Positions 21,150-32,004 are shown, counted from the first letter of the stretch. The stretch is 64,000 nucleotides of DNA from Timema cristinae (GCA_039000515.1 JBCFYV010000001.1:15229928-15293927), one strand, 5' to 3'. A program made the numbers and translations. Notes: generated by a model from the sequence alone, not told the origin.

Positions 21150-21488
21150 GGTTTGATGTGATTTCTCTCCATCTGGTAGAACTCCTATATAATAGACTGG
21201 TTAAAGAAGTGTAGTGGTTCCTCGTCACCTTCTCCTTTGAATTTCTCTGAGCGAGGACGAAAGAGCCTACCATTTTTTCCCCGGGAAAAGCATGTTCACA
21301 TACCTTTCAGGGTTATTTTACATGCCACAATCGACAAAGGACCCACGGATTCACTTTCCCATCAGAAGGAAGTTGTGCTACGGATTTTTTTTATCGTTCA
21401 AGGGAAATCCATCGACCTCGGTTTGGTTTGAACCCACGAACATCGGCTCCTGAGGCGAGCACTTTACCACAAAACCACAGAGGCAGAT
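21150..21488 (-). mobile_element. SINE-E, full-length minus copy
   Basis: GATTTCTCTCCATCTGGTAG at one end, TCTGAGCGAGGACGAAAGAG, CACAATCGACAAAGGACCCA, the hairpin region TTCCCATCAGAAGGAAG, CGATAAA in reverse as TTTATCGTTCAAG, and the head GGTTTGAACCCACGAACATC...CACTTTACCACA. Collinear with 10905-11264. Confidence 0.75.
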
Positions 21489-21787
21489 ATATATGAGACC
21501 TATATAATTTACCTCAATATTCGATTCGGAATTGATGACATTTAATTAAATATTCAGTTCATATTCGATCCGAAAAACAGTTTAATTTTAAAATATTCTA
21601 TTTGAGCTAGTAAACAAATATTTATATTAGATACGAGATTGAAAATCTTGGCTTCTCACAGATTTAAACCAGAATTAAATCTTGACCAACATGCGACGGC
21701 TACTGGGTCGGTATATCTAGCTCTTGGGTTGACGTCATGGAGTATGTGTGTTGAAACTCTATTACTGCTAGTATCGTCGGGCACCTT

Positions 21788-21990
21788 AACTCCGTCCGTA
21801 GCCTCTGCCTACTGATCTTAAGGTCCCAGATTTGAATCCTGGTATGGCGAAAATTATATAACTAATTTGGTTTAATTGGGTCGTCCATTTCACGTCGATA
21901 AATCGATGGCTGGAGTAAGGGATGCTGTGTCATTTAGATTTTAGTTTGTAAGTTGTGTAGTGAAATATTAATTTTGTTCAGAGCGTTCGA
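21788..21990 (+). mobile_element. SINE-D, diverged
   Basis: CACCTTAACTCCGTCCGTAG, TACTGATCTTAAGGTCCCAG and ATTTGAATCCTGG give the tRNA-like head. The body ends TTTTGTTCAGAGCGTTCG, matching the D 3' region loosely. Confidence 0.65.
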
Positions 21991-22136
21991 ATAAATACTA
22001 ATCTCACTAATTTATTATAAAAATTAGTCAACAAAAGTATTTATTAGTGCCTGGAACTGAAACTATAGTGAACTCCGAATTTCTTGGCCCTGCTCCCCAA
22101 AAAAAAGGGGGGGGGGGTTCTAACAAAGGTATACCA

Positions 22137-22373
22137 TCTCATCGGTGATTGCATGGTCCCAGGCGTCTGCCTCGGTAAAATTATGGATCACTTGTGATGA
22201 GGCCAGGGTTCGAATCCCAGCCGGATATACTGAGGGTGCTTTTTTTTCTGTAAATTTATACTACTATTTCTTTACGTAATTTCAGATATATTTATTCTAA
22301 ATTCATCTTTCCCCGTGCCTACCTCATTTGTGTGAATATGTGGATAGCTTGGATGGGTAGTAAGACGCGATAA
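22137..22373 (+). mobile_element. SINE-B, degenerate
   Basis: The head GATTGCATGGTCCCAGGCGT contains B box GGGTTCGAATCCC. The middle is badly eroded and the tail TGGGTAGTAAGACGCGATAA is clear. A (G)n tract lies just upstream (about 22107-22118). Confidence 0.75.
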
Positions 22374-23261
22374 TAGCTGGCTATCTTGAGGGTGGTTGGT
22401 CGGTGTCTGAATCACCAATATCTCAACACAAGCCCACCCTCAAATTCGGAATGTTCTCATGTCTAATAAACTCGTAAACATGGCCTGGGCCGGTAAATTG
22501 GTTTACAGTTGTTTTTGTTTGTTTTTTTGCTCCGCTCTAGTTAAAACTCCAGAATGAAATGTTGGATTTGGATATTGTTCTGTTTCCAGGTCGCCGGAGA
22601 ACTATTTAACTCGCGTTATTCATTTTCTTCTGAGAAAAGCGCGGACGCAATTACTTCTCCCATAGAAGCTTGTGTGAACTGAACATGGGTGATCTACTTC
22701 GTGGTAGTTTTACAGTCCCGCGCTAGTAGGCCTCTGTCGGTTTCCGGTACGTAGACGCGTTTCCGGAAGCGTTTCCACCGCGCCATCCGCTGTAGGTTTA
22801 TATTAAGAGCGTGCATCACATTCCAAACCACTGTGGGACTGTCGGATAGAAATCATAAATCTACATGAACACTATTGCACGAGGATTATTTATGATTAAA
22901 TATTAATGGAGATAAAGAGTGAACAGAAGTTCCTAGTACTAATCATCGTTGAAATATTAAATGATATTTAGATATAAACTGCATTGAAAAGGCAGTTTTT
23001 GACAATATTAGATAAGCGCTGTGCACAAATCTTCATTCTGTCATAACAGAGACATACTGTATTTATTAACAAGAAACTTTGTCCCCCATCGTCACCGCGG
23101 AAAATGTCGAGTAATCATTCAAATACGAATGCACTGCACACATTTCTGACATAACTTAGTATTTTCTTTTCCCTTTTACTCCCATACCTCGCTCGAGCCG
23201 GGAGCTGTGTAGCCCAATCATTTGTAAGCACTTGTCTGCGGAATAATTCCCACCAATTGAT
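22374..23261. other. Spacer, partly GC-rich
   Basis: 22720-22800 is CpG-rich (GACGCGTTTCCGGAAGCGTT). No gene or repeat recognised up to the satellite. Confidence 0.4.
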
Positions 23262-24101
23262 CAATCGCGCGTTGACTGTGTGAAAGAACTCACTTGGACC
23301 AATGTAGCTTGACCAATCGCGTGTTGACTGTGTGAAAGGACTCACTTGGACCAATATAGCTTGACCAATCGCGTGTTGACTGTGTGAAAGGACTCACTTG
23401 GATCAATGTAGCTTGATCAATCGCGTGTTGACTGTGTGAAAGAACTCACTTTGACCAATGTGGCTTGACCAATCGCGTGTTGGCTGTGTGAAAGGACTCA
23501 CTTGGATCAATGTAGCTTGATCAATCGCGTGTTGACTGTGTGAAAGAACTCACTTTGACCAATGTGGCTTGACCAATCGCGTGTTGGCTGTGTGAAAGGA
23601 CTCACTTGGATCAATGTAGCTTGACCAATCGCGTGTTGACTGTGTGAAAGGACTCACTTGGACCAATATAGCTTGACCAATCGCGTGTTGACTGTGTGAA
23701 AGGACTCACTTGGATCAATGTAGCTTGATCAATCGCGTGTTGACTGTGTGAAAGAACTCACTTTGACCAATGTGGCTTGACCAATCGCGTGTTGGCTGTG
23801 TGAAAGGACTCACTTGAATCAATGTAGCTTGACCAATCGCGTGTTGACTGTGTGAAAGAACTCACTTTGACCAATGTGGCTTGACCAATCGTGTGTTGAC
23901 TGTGTGAAAGGACTCACTTGGATCAATGTAGCTTGACCAATCGCGTGTTGACTGTGTGAAAGGACTCACTTGGATCAATATAGCTTGACCAATCTTGCGT
24001 TGACTGTGTGAAAGGACTCACTTGGATCAATGTAGCTTGACCAATCGCGTGTTGACTGTGTGAAAGGACTCACTTGGACCAATGTAGCTTGACCAATCGC
24101 G
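23262..24101. repeat. 52 bp satellite array, 16 units plus partial
   Basis: Sixteen consecutive units of exactly 52 bp (23262-24093) begin CAATCGCGTGTTGACTGTGT, then GAAAGGACTCACTTGGATCA and ATGTAGCTTGAC. A seventeenth is partial. Diagnostic variants (GAAAGAACTCACTTTGACC, GTTGGCTGTG, CAATATAGC) repeat in order: units 2 to 6 match units 8 to 12 with one noticed change. This indicates a higher-order block of six units (312 bp) duplicated in tandem. Each unit carries CCAAT motifs. The frames at 23115-23354 and 23975-24169 are artefacts of the array. Confidence 0.95.
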
Positions 24102-24295
24102 CGGTAGACCTTACTTGACGGCAGGAGACATGTTCGTGTGAAAAGGCTCCAAGAGCTGAACGTCTTCACGACAATTTCTCGCTTACCTAGTAAATGAAAG
24201 CGGTTAGGTCAATTTATTTTGAATAAAAGACCATTTATTCAAGTAATACTTTCAACTACATTTTATTAAACTATATTTATTTATTATTTATGTAT

Positions 24296-24492
24296 TTGAA
24301 TATTTAATGTGTACTTTCTTAACAGACAGATTATATCAGCGCACGACCTATAAACTAACTTAGGTTAAGAACTGACCCAACACCCAAACCCCGGCCCTTA
24401 AATTATCACTATGAAAGGGGAAAGAAACCCACATTACACCAGTTATAATTGTCTCAGCTATGTGGGGAATCGAACCCGGTAACTGAGCTAAG
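24296..24492 (-). mobile_element. SINE-D, minus
   Basis: ATTATATCAGCGCACGACCT, AACAGACAG, GAAAGAAACCCACATTACAC and the reversed B box GGGAATCGAACCC, followed by GGTAACTGAGCTAAGG (A box in reverse). Confidence 0.75.
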
Positions 24493-24777
24493 GGGGTGGA
24501 CCGTTGTAATGTTCTTATGGATTGTGCATTGTGTCCTACACACTATTAGTCAAGGGCGTCAAAAGATGATTTTTCTAGGGGCTAGAGAATGTTGCTTACC
24601 TTTATCCAATAACTTTAGTGTAGTTACGTATATACGTAATTTCCAGAGGCAGTTCGAATCCATCTTTGACCCCATCCCCCTTTCTACGCCCTTGTTATTA
24701 GCTATGTGTTGTGCATAGATGTAGACCCAGCTTAAGCTTTTTTTAGGATTACTCGTAGCTAAGCGCCGCATTATCCA
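24493..24777. other. Spacer without recognised feature
   Basis: Two opposite frames (24449-24718, 24559-24771) overlap here and have no domain. Confidence 0.35.
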
Positions 24778-24831
24778 CTAGGCACGTGCCTAGAGTGCTA
24801 GATTTTTGGGGGCGCAACATTTAAAAAATAA
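24778..24831. repeat. 14 bp perfect palindrome, possible transposon edge
   Basis: TAGGCACGTGCCTA is a perfect palindrome. The following GAGTGCTAGATTTTTGGGGG-CGC resembles termini of certain DNA transposons, but no second end was found. Confidence 0.35.
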
Positions 24832-24833
24832 AT

Positions 24834-25037
24834 GAGGACGGGGAGATCAGAGGTTTGAATCTCGTTCAGGTGAACTGTGGATGTATTTTCCTAAATTGTT
24901 TTTTTTCCACTCTCCCACCACGCAAATGTGGGTTCACTTCTTCTATATCCAACCTTACTAATTACTTACCCATTAACGTAATTATTACTTAAGCGTACAA
25001 CCCGACCGGGTAGTAAGACATGGTGATAAGTATTATT
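24834..25037 (+). mobile_element. SINE-A, 5' truncated
   Basis: Starts GAGGACGGGGAGATCAGAGG inside the head and retains a worn B box GGTTTGAATC. It continues to the tail GGTAGTAAGACATGGTGATA. The A box is absent, so this copy cannot be transcribed from its own promoter. Confidence 0.85.
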
Positions 25038-25518
25038 ATAATGTGTTTTGGTGGTAGTCGGTTATAGGGTAAGGGGGGGGGGGATTTGCACCTTCAACTC
25101 ATGCGCCTAGGGACGCCCTATTTCTAAATGTGGCCCTGGTTAAGCGGATAGATAGATATACCGACTGCAGACGTGGATCCTAACCCGCGATGGTTCAAAC
25201 AAGTCTTTATTTGCCAGTATCACTAACCTGATATGTAAATATCCTAGAATCTGTGTAAGTTGCTGGTGTCTCATTTAACCCCGTTTCTTAAAAAAATAAA
25301 ATAATGGAAGAACACGTTTGATTCAGAAACTAGATTTAATCAACATTTGTTGCTGAAATCATGGAAAGCGGCTAGAAAATCGTTAACCTAAACGAATATT
25401 TAGTGGTCACTTCTTAACGGATTTCCCAATTGCTTTACGAAATAGTATTTAACATTAAACAAATATAAACAGATTAATGATATGAATTAATTTATAGTGG
25501 CACTTTTTGTTGTTGTTT
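25038..25518. other. Spacer with (G)n tract
   Basis: G-run at about 25072-25081. GATGGTTCAAAC at about 25190 is a lone B-box-like motif in possibly tRNA-derived sequence. Otherwise unassigned. Confidence 0.35.
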
Positions 25519-26040
25519 TAGCACCGCGTCTTACCACCCGTTCGCGTAATACGCCCATGCAATAACTACACTAATGTGGTAAAGATTGTAAAGGCTATAT
25601 TTAGAGAAAGTGTACCTAAATTTACGTATAGGGAGAGTGGAAAACCATTTATGGAAAACCATCCTCAGTGCATCCAACCTGGATCGAACCCGGATATTTC
25701 CGTCTTCGGCCGTCTAGACTAACACTAGATTTCTTTTATTATTATTTAACACCGCGTCTTACCACCCGTTTGGGTTATACGCTTTAAGTACTAATTACGC
25801 TAATGGATTAGGAATTGGGAAGGTTGAATTAGAGGAAGTGAACCCGCATTTGCATGGAGGAAGAGTGGAAAACCATTTAGGAACCCCCCCCCCCCCCCAG
25901 TTCACCCGACTGAGATTCGAAACTCGATCTCCCCGTCCTCTGCAGTCGAGTTCAACACGACAAGCGCGTTAGCCAACTAAGCCATCGAGGCGGGTAAAAA
26001 CTAGAGTTTCGCGTTAGACCTCGTGGCCGCCGAAACGGGT
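25519..26040 (-). mobile_element. SINE-B, minus, split by a SINE-A
   Basis: TAGCACCGCGTCTTACCACC through GGATCGAACCCGG to CGTCTAGACTAACACTAGAT (25519-25733). After the inserted SINE-A, the head continues GTTTCGCGTTAGACCTCGTG and ends CGCCGAAACGGG (26000-26040). Confidence 0.88.
25734..25999 (-). mobile_element. SINE-A nested in SINE-B, with (C)15 expansion
   Basis: Complete copy from TTAACACCGCGTCTTACCAC to CCATCGAGGCGGGT. ACTAGATTTC (25724-25733) and ACTAGAGTTTC (26000-26010) flank it as an imperfect target duplication. An uninterrupted run of 15 C at 25884-25898 replaces the usual AAAAACCACCCCC segment. Confidence 0.93.
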
Positions 26041-26095
26041 TTAAGGCAGTATTAAAACATCTACAATGATTTGTCCGGTGCACCGCACAGACTTT

Positions 26096-26300
26096 CTATT
26101 TATTCTTTAAACACAGATGTCCCGGGTTCGATCCCCGGTGCTGTGAAGCAGTGGGTCTTAAACGGGGTCATCTCAGCCTCGTGAGGACAAATGAGGAGCT
26201 ACTTGAATGTGAAAGAGTAGCAGCTCCGATCCAGAAAACTGATTAACGACTAGAGGGTTTATTGCTCTGACCACATTTCACCCTCAAACCCACATAAGCT
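26096..26300 (+). mobile_element. tRNA-derived repeat L (single copy here)
   Basis: CCCGGGTTCGATCCCCGG is a perfect T arm (5 bp stem plus loop) with B box GGTTCGATCC, closed by TGCTGTG. The body contains GGACAAATGAGGAGCTACTT, GAAAGAGTAGCAGCTCCGAT and GATTAACGACTAGAGGG. The inverted GAGCTACTT/AGTAGCAGCTC is a likely hairpin. The 5' half of the tRNA (A box) is not identifiable, and only one copy is in this window. Confidence 0.5.
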
Positions 26301-26375
26301 GGCATTGTCTACACTCCACACCAACAAAGCAGCCGCTTGGTCAGTGTGGCTCGATTACTGGCTGACGGCATGGAG

Positions 26376-26376
<1 letters not shown>

Positions 26377-26431
<55 letters not shown>

Positions 26432-26658
26432 GCACCACGTCTTACTACCCGTTCGGGTTAAAACCACTTACGCTAATGTGTAATGGTAGATTGATTGTGA
26501 GATGAAATGGAGGACCTACAGTTTAACGTGGAATCCGAACCACGGTGGAGGCCTGTCATTCCCCACATTCACAAGTTGTTATTAATACACGTCTTGTCAG
26601 GGGTGAAGGAAGGTTTGGCAATCAGATAAATCTGTGCCGGACCGAGGATTAAACCCCG
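26377..26658 (-). mobile_element. SINE-C, minus, head truncated
   Basis: (TTA)n of about 18 units at 26377-26430 is its tail. AGCACCACGTCTTACTACCC, GGACCTACAGTTTAACGTGG and the subfamily insert CAAGTTGTTATTAATACACG follow. It stops at GGATTAAACCCCG, within the B box, so the A box is missing. Confidence 0.9.
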
Positions 26659-26716
26659 AACTTCTAAAATCTTAAAACACTCCACCAAAGAGCATAACAA
26701 TCAGTTTCACACTTCA

Positions 26717-26936
26717 CCCGCTTCGGTGGCCACAATAGACTAGACTGCCGATGTCGGGGAGATCGAGGTTCGATCCTGGTCGGGTGTACTCAAGGTGGTT
26801 GTTCCTAAATTGTTTCCTACTCTTTCCACGCAAATTCGGGTACACTTCCTATAGTTATAACCTTTATATTCTCTAAAACCATTAAACGTGATAGTACATA
26901 GCCACAACCCAAATGGGTGCTAAGACGTGTTGCTAA
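26717..26936 (+). mobile_element. SINE-B inside element I
   Basis: ACCCGCTTCGGTGGCCACAA head, B box GGTTCGATCC, tail GGGTGCTAAGACGTGTTGCT. It interrupts element I between TTTCACACTTC and ATCATATTTCAAAGGG, possibly an eroded target duplication. Confidence 0.85.
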
Positions 26937-27000
26937 AGGAATCATATTTCAAAGGGCTTGGTAAAAATATATTTATTTGCTTATATCTCAGAAACTATTA

Positions 27001-27278
27001 TTATTATTATTATGCACCGCGTCTTACTACCCGTTCGGGTTATACGCACTTACGCTAATGTGTAATGGTAGGGTGATTGTGAGATGAAATGAAGGACCTA
27101 CAGTTTAACGTGGAATCCGAACCACGGTGGAGGCCTGGCATTCCCCACATTCACAAGATGTCTTGTCAGAGGTGAAGGAAGGGTTTGGTAATCAGATACA
27201 TCTTGCCGGGACCGAGGATTGAACCCCGGCCGCCAGCATAGAAGTCTGACACCTTACCCCTAGACCACCAGGTCACCT
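27001..27278 (-). mobile_element. SINE-C, full length, with target duplication
   Basis: ATGCACCGCGTCTTACTACC to TAGACCACCAGGTCACC. TCAGAAACTATT flanks both ends (left to about 26999, right to 27290), within element I. B box GATTGAACCCCGG in reverse. Confidence 0.95.
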
Positions 27279-27760
27279 TCAGAAACTATTGATTTTATAA
27301 TTAATAGTTCTACAACTTTACAATGTATTTCGTATCTGTATTAGTTATGAAGATATGATCGAAATTGAAAAGTTTCACTTACAAAAAGTACCTTCAAAGT
27401 TATGGGAAAATGAGCACCGCTATTTGTTTTTTTTAAATATAAATCACTTTCTAGATACAACATTTAATCAAAATCGCTAGAGCGAATTTTGAAATCAAAT
27501 TGATTATTCCTTTTTTTTTGTCCCTTAGTAAACTACCCTTAATTTTATATTCATGTATCTAATTCAAAATACTCTTAGGAGGACCCTATGAAAACCCTTT
27601 GTACAAAGTTTTAGCCCGAAGGACAGACAGACGGCATCGCGAAAACTACTCTTTCTGTTTCATGGGTTCATGAAACGTTGACATTATTTTACCAAAATCT
27701 CTAGTTCAATTTTTTTTTTTTTACGATCACAAAACTTTGCTCCCCGCAGTGTCGAGAGAA

Positions 27761-27904
27761 AGTAAAATTGGGAAGAACATAAGGCAAAAACTAACACTTT
27801 AATAGGGAGGTACTAAGTTTATTTACTGATCCTCTTTTAACATCGTCATAGCTATTTATGCTTTAATGAATTCATAAGCAAAAATCATATATTGACACTA
27901 TTTT
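27761..27904. other. AT-rich spacer
   Basis: Short unassigned stretch between element I copy 2 and the next SINE-A. Confidence 0.4.
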
Positions 27905-27919
27905 ATTAATTTCGACATA

Positions 27920-28175
27920 ACCCGCCTCTGTGGCGTAGTTGGCTAACGCTCTTGTCGTGTTTTGCTCGACTGCTAGGACGGGGAGATCGAGGTTCGAATC
28001 TCGGTCGGGTGAACTGGGGGTGGTTTTTCCTAAATGGTTTTCCACTCTACCTCCACGCAAATGCGGGTTCACTTCCTCTAATTAAACCTTCCTAATTCCT
28101 AATCCATTAGCGTAATTAGTACTTAAAGCGTATAACCCGAACGGGTAGTAAGACGCGGTGCTAAATATTATTATT
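27920..28175 (+). mobile_element. SINE-A, full length, with 15 bp target duplication
   Basis: A box TGGCGTAGTTGG at 27931-27942 and B box GGTTCGAATC at 27991-28000. Complete middle, tail GTAAGACGCGGTGCTAA and (TTA)n. ATTAATTTCGACATA (27905-27919) and ATTAATTTTGACATA (28176-28190) form a 15 bp duplication with one difference. Confidence 0.97.
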
Positions 28176-28190
28176 ATTAATTTTGACATA

Positions 28191-28696
28191 TGAGGAAAAA
28201 ACATTTACCTCAACCCTATTTATAGTATACATTTTAACACAAGGTTGACAGAGTTTATTTAATGGTTTAATCTACAATAAATGGATGAAGAGGATATTAT
28301 TTAAGATGTGGTCTTGACCTATGTTTGAACCCCAACCTCTTTGTGACAAAGTAATCCAGCCTGATGCCATAATATAAGCATGTACCATTATTATTGTGTA
28401 AGTAAGCTCTGCCTGCTATCAAGGCTCAACAACTAGTGGATGAAGAAGCACTCTAGTTATTGCATAGTTTCATTAGGTAAACATTCTTCAATGAGGTATT
28501 ACAACATCCAAGCTCTTGAAAACGTCCTGTCACTCGGCCCCGGCGTTTGCTAAGCTATGGCTACACGACCCGACCAGCACTGCATTTTCTAACCATCTTT
28601 TTATTCTTTATAGACTGAGTTCTATTATAAATAAGTTTATATTTTTATTTTTACTTGCATAGGTTTTCATCTATTTTTATAAAATTCAGTTAGCTA
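28191..28696. other. Spacer without recognised feature
   Basis: No gene or repeat recognised. Confidence 0.4.
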
Positions 28697-28700
28697 TTAA

Positions 28701-29005
28701 GGTGCGGCAGAAGGAAGCGCAAGTATTTTTACAGTTTTTATAGAATTTAAATTTTTTTGGCCAAAATAAATCAACTATTTCTGCAGTAGCAACATAGAGT
28801 TTAGTTTCCTTTACATGCTAATATCAACCGTTCTTAAATATCTGTCAAAGGTGGCCTGGAATTTTGTCAAAACCTTTTCTCTTTATTTGAAAAGTTTTGA
28901 CAAAATTTCAGGACAACCTTGAGAGATATTCAAGAACGGTTGATATTAGCCTGTGCAGAAAACTAAACTCTATGATACTAGGCCTCTTTATTTTACCAGT
29001 TATAC
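28701..29005 (+). mobile_element. MITE H with long internal palindrome
   Basis: TTAA at 28697-28700, then GGTGCGGCAGAAGGAAGC, the H left terminus. Arms of about 85 bp (about 28797-28881 and 28889-28975) are near-perfect reverse complements: GAGTTTAGTTTCCTTTACAT and GAACGGTTGATATTAGCCTG mark outer and inner parts. The right terminal third with its TTAA is missing. Confidence 0.78.
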
Positions 29006-29095
29006 AAATAATACAACTCTAAATCTGTCTCTACTTTCTATTTTATGTCTGTTTGTTTGTCTTATTTATTTATTTGAGTTATTTAACGTGGAATT

Positions 29096-29318
29096 TCTGA
29101 ACCAGCACACGATAATTTCTATGAGCTAGATTGAAAGGGTCTACAAATTTGGCCGGGAAAGCTATTTTTACATACCTTTTACACGCCAAAATCTACATGG
29201 GCTCGTCGGCTTTACTTCCCTTCCGAAGGAAGTTGTGCAACGGATGTTTCTCGCTCAAGAAAAATCCGTCAACCCCCGGTTGGGTTTGGTCCAACTTCAC
29301 CCTTTGAAACCTGGTTGT
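29096..29318 (-). mobile_element. SINE-E, minus, 3' truncated
   Basis: TTTCTATGAGCTAGATTGAA, TTACATACCTTTTACACGCC, ACTTCCCTTCCGAAGGAAGT (hairpin) and CTCGCTCAAGAAAAATCCGT. The head is damaged (GGTTGGGTTTGGTCC). Confidence 0.65.
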
Positions 29319-29951
29319 CCTCTACCTAAGCTAACCTAATCTACCCTAAAAACTCAATGCCAGTAACTTGAAAGCCACGTTAAGGCGTCTTGCGTGATCT
29401 GTACAATTGCTACCCGGTTAAACACAGACCCCCCCTTATGCTGTTCTGGAGAAGAAAAAGGGCACTATAGGGTCACGAAACACTTGTACACTTGCGCCGT
29501 TTTGTGCCTGATCTATTTTGGGACCACTAGTTAGGGTAGTGCTGTTTTGTACTCGTGCTTTTCAAGGCCGCAACCATTTAAATACTAAACAGTTTCTTTG
29601 TAATGGAACTGCATAGCAGTGACAAAATAGAATAACAATCTATAATCCATGATGCAAAAATGTTAACAGTTTATCTCAAGTGACTGTTTCTTTCTTACAC
29701 ATTATCTATTTGCCACCTGCAGATCCTGGCATTCTCTTTATTTTGAAATGGAGATAGTTCCCAGGTAAACTGGTCTTTTTAATTACTATTAATTAGTTAC
29801 AAGGTAAAACCTTGGACATGGCCGATATACATCTGCCCAGGCCAGTTTTCAGCCATGGCAAATTGTTCGTGGCCTTTTTATATACAATGTTATAGTTAAT
29901 TTCATAAAAATATTATTAATTTAGTTCACTACTTAATTAATTCTTCTCTCT
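29319..29951. other. Spacer without recognised feature
   Basis: Contains CCTAAGCTAACCTAATCTAC-like low-complexity sequence at about 29325. No gene seen. Confidence 0.4.
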
Positions 29952-30175
29952 CGACACAGATTTATTTGATTGCCAAAACCTTCCTTCACCTCTGACAAGA
30001 CGTGTAATTTTATAATCACAACTTGTGAATGTGGGGAATGCCAGGCCTCCACCGTGGTTCGGATTCCACGTTAAACTCTAGGTCCTCCATTTCACCTCAC
30101 AGTCACCCTACTATTACACATTAGCGTAAGTGCGTATAACCTGAACGGGTAGTAAGACGTGGTGCTAATAATAAT
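29952..30175 (+). mobile_element. SINE-C, 5' truncated, insert-bearing subfamily
   Basis: Starts at CGACACAGATTTATTTGATT after the B box. It carries the extra segment GTGTAATTTTATAATCACAA that separates one C subfamily from the other, then a complete tail and short (TAA)n. Confidence 0.9.
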
Positions 30176-30250
30176 AGTTAATTATTCTTACGACAGAAAG
30201 ATTTTTTTTTACAAACAAAACCTAATATTACATGCACCTATCAATATAAT

Positions 30251-30495
30251 CGGTTCGGTGGCCTCATGGTCTAACATGAGACTCGCGTGTTACACTAGAC
30301 TGCCGATGACAGGGAGTCGAGATTTGATGCCGGTTTGGTGCACTGAGGGTGTTTTTTTCCTAAATGGTGTTGCACTCTCCCTCCACGCAAATGCGGTTGC
30401 ACTTTCTCTAAAATTAAACTTTCCTACTTCCTACACATTATTGTAATTAGTACATAGATGTTTAACTCGGCCGGGTTGTAAGACGCAGTGCTAAA
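30251..30495 (+). mobile_element. SINE-B, full length
   Basis: Head CGGTTCGGTGGCCTCATGGT with B box GAGATTTGATGCC, middle CCACGCAAATGCGGTTGC, tail GTTGTAAGACGCAGTGCTAA. Confidence 0.85.
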
Positions 30496-31059
30496 AACAC
30501 ATAGAAGGTTAGGTTTTGTTTGGTTGGTTAATATTATAGTCAACATGTTGTAGACAGGCCTAAAAATTTGTATATTGTCTAACTTCCTAATTTATACCTA
30601 CACATTTTGCATAATTAATATGTATATCTGGGCAATGTTAGTGATGTGAGGGGGGGGGGGGTGTTATTTCAAAATGCGGTGCTCGAACCGAGGATTCTGT
30701 GGTGCCTACCAACCATCGACCTTGAAATCCGTGCCTCTGGTCTTTGTCTTGGCGGTGCTAATTGTTTTAATCTACTGAAAGATAATATCCCGCTATGACT
30801 CGAGGTTAAACATGTTGAAAGCACTCCCAGCCTCCCTCTAGCAATGGCAGGGGTCGCTGACGTAACAGCGCGCGTAATAAAGATATGTTTGTCTTAGCTG
30901 TTTACAGTAGGATTCAATATTTACTATTTAAAAACACACGCACACACACTCGACTCTTATACTCTTTAAATGGCGAACATTGTTTGCAGATGATATCGAT
31001 TAAAAAAAAACTCATACTAATAACTTGTTCCCTATGATGTGATTCTGGTATAAAGAACT
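30496..31059. other. Spacer with (G)n tract
   Basis: G-run at about 30651-30661. GTGCTCGAACCGAGG at about 30681 resembles a reversed B box but has no SINE context. Short (CA)-rich stretch at about 30936. Confidence 0.35.
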
Positions 31060-31325
31060 TTTAAAAAATATACACTTTTTTCTGTCAACATTGATAATGT
31101 TTTATGATGTATTGTATATTATTAATGTTATTTTATATGTAATGATAATATTTAACATAAGTGTGCAGCTCAAAATCATGTAACTTGACGTATGAATACG
31201 TGAAAGTAGATCTAGTAACTTTTCAACTGTCAAATAAGATTCTTACTAATACCATGAAAATCATCCTATACGAATATAGTCAGATAGTATTAAAATATCC
31301 TCCTAGGAGTTAAGAAATATTGGAG
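31060..31325 (+). mobile_element. MITE-like repeat G, long copy
   Basis: CTGTCAACATTGATAATGTT, CTTGACGTATGAATACGTGA, AAGTAGATCTAGTAACTTTT and CAACTGTCAAATAAGATTCT. The right terminal region ACCATGAAAATCATCCTA is partly preserved. Confidence 0.7.
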
Positions 31326-31343
31326 TAGGGTTCAATTTTGCTA

Positions 31344-31550
31344 TAGCACTGCGTCTATTGTCCGTTAGGTTTGTACACATATGTACTAATAATGTTAATC
31401 TGCTAGGGATTAGGAAGGTTGAATTTAGAGTGAGCGTACCTGCATTTGCTTGAAGAGAGAGTGGAAAACCACTAAAAAACACAAATCACCCTCACTTTAC
31501 CGGATCTATATTTGAACCCCCAATATTCCTATCATCCACAGTCCACTCTT
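31344..31550 (-). mobile_element. SINE-B, minus, head truncated
   Basis: TAGCACTGCGTCTATTGTCC, CTGCATTTGCTTGAAGAGAG and ATCATCCACAGTCCACTCTT. It is cut where the next element begins at TTAA. Confidence 0.75.
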
Positions 31551-31730
31551 AAGGTGGCCTTACATTGTTGCAACTAGTGGCAACCTAGTTTCCCCCAACA
31601 AGCAAACGTTTGGTTGCCACCCAGGTTCGCGCACATCATGTTGCGACCCATTGTGCGACAGGTTGCTTCAATTTTCGAGCCGATGTTTCTGTTGCCAACC
31701 CAATACACCTCTCCAATCTTCTTGCTCCAT
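31551..31730 (+). mobile_element. Possible TIR-element left end (family N)
   Basis: Directly after SINE-B sequence, TTAAGGTGGCCTTACATTGT and TGCAACTAGTGGCAACCTAG begin an internally symmetric segment rich in GTTGC/GCAAC. The abrupt junction at TTAA and the GGTGGC start suggest a DNA-transposon end. No matching right end was located. Confidence 0.35.
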
Positions 31731-32004
31731 TGTATATAAAAAAAGTCATGACCTTAAAACATTATTTCAAGAGCTCCTAAAACCAACCATTAAACTTATT
31801 TAAATTGTTGACATGACATTGTTTTTTTTTACTAAACCTATTAACGACCCACAAATTATACACCTAGGACTCGTTGAATTGGTGGTATTGTGTTTTATTG
31901 GTTCAGGTTAAGCGCGTGTGCTGCTCTGGCGGTTGTGAAACGTACCAAATGGTGCGTTGACCTTTCTTTACGAGAATGTAGACCAACCACGTTAACTTAT
32001 AAAA

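Larger units (their letters stand above)
26069..27760 (+). mobile_element. Element I copy 2, heavily interrupted
   Basis: Blocks shared with copies 1 and 3 appear in order. These are GGTGCACCGCACAGACTTTC, ACACTCCACCAAAGAGCATA, AACAATCAGTTTCACACTTC, TTTATCTCAGAAACTATT, GATTTTATAATTAATAG and AAAGTTTTAGCCCGAAGGAC-AGACAGACGGCATCGC. Four other elements sit between them: a tRNA-derived repeat, two SINE-Cs and one SINE-B. Confidence 0.7.

Noticed and set aside
23262..24101. CRISPR-like array
   Set aside because: The units are contiguous identical-length tandem copies with no unique spacers, in a eukaryotic repeat context, so this is a satellite.
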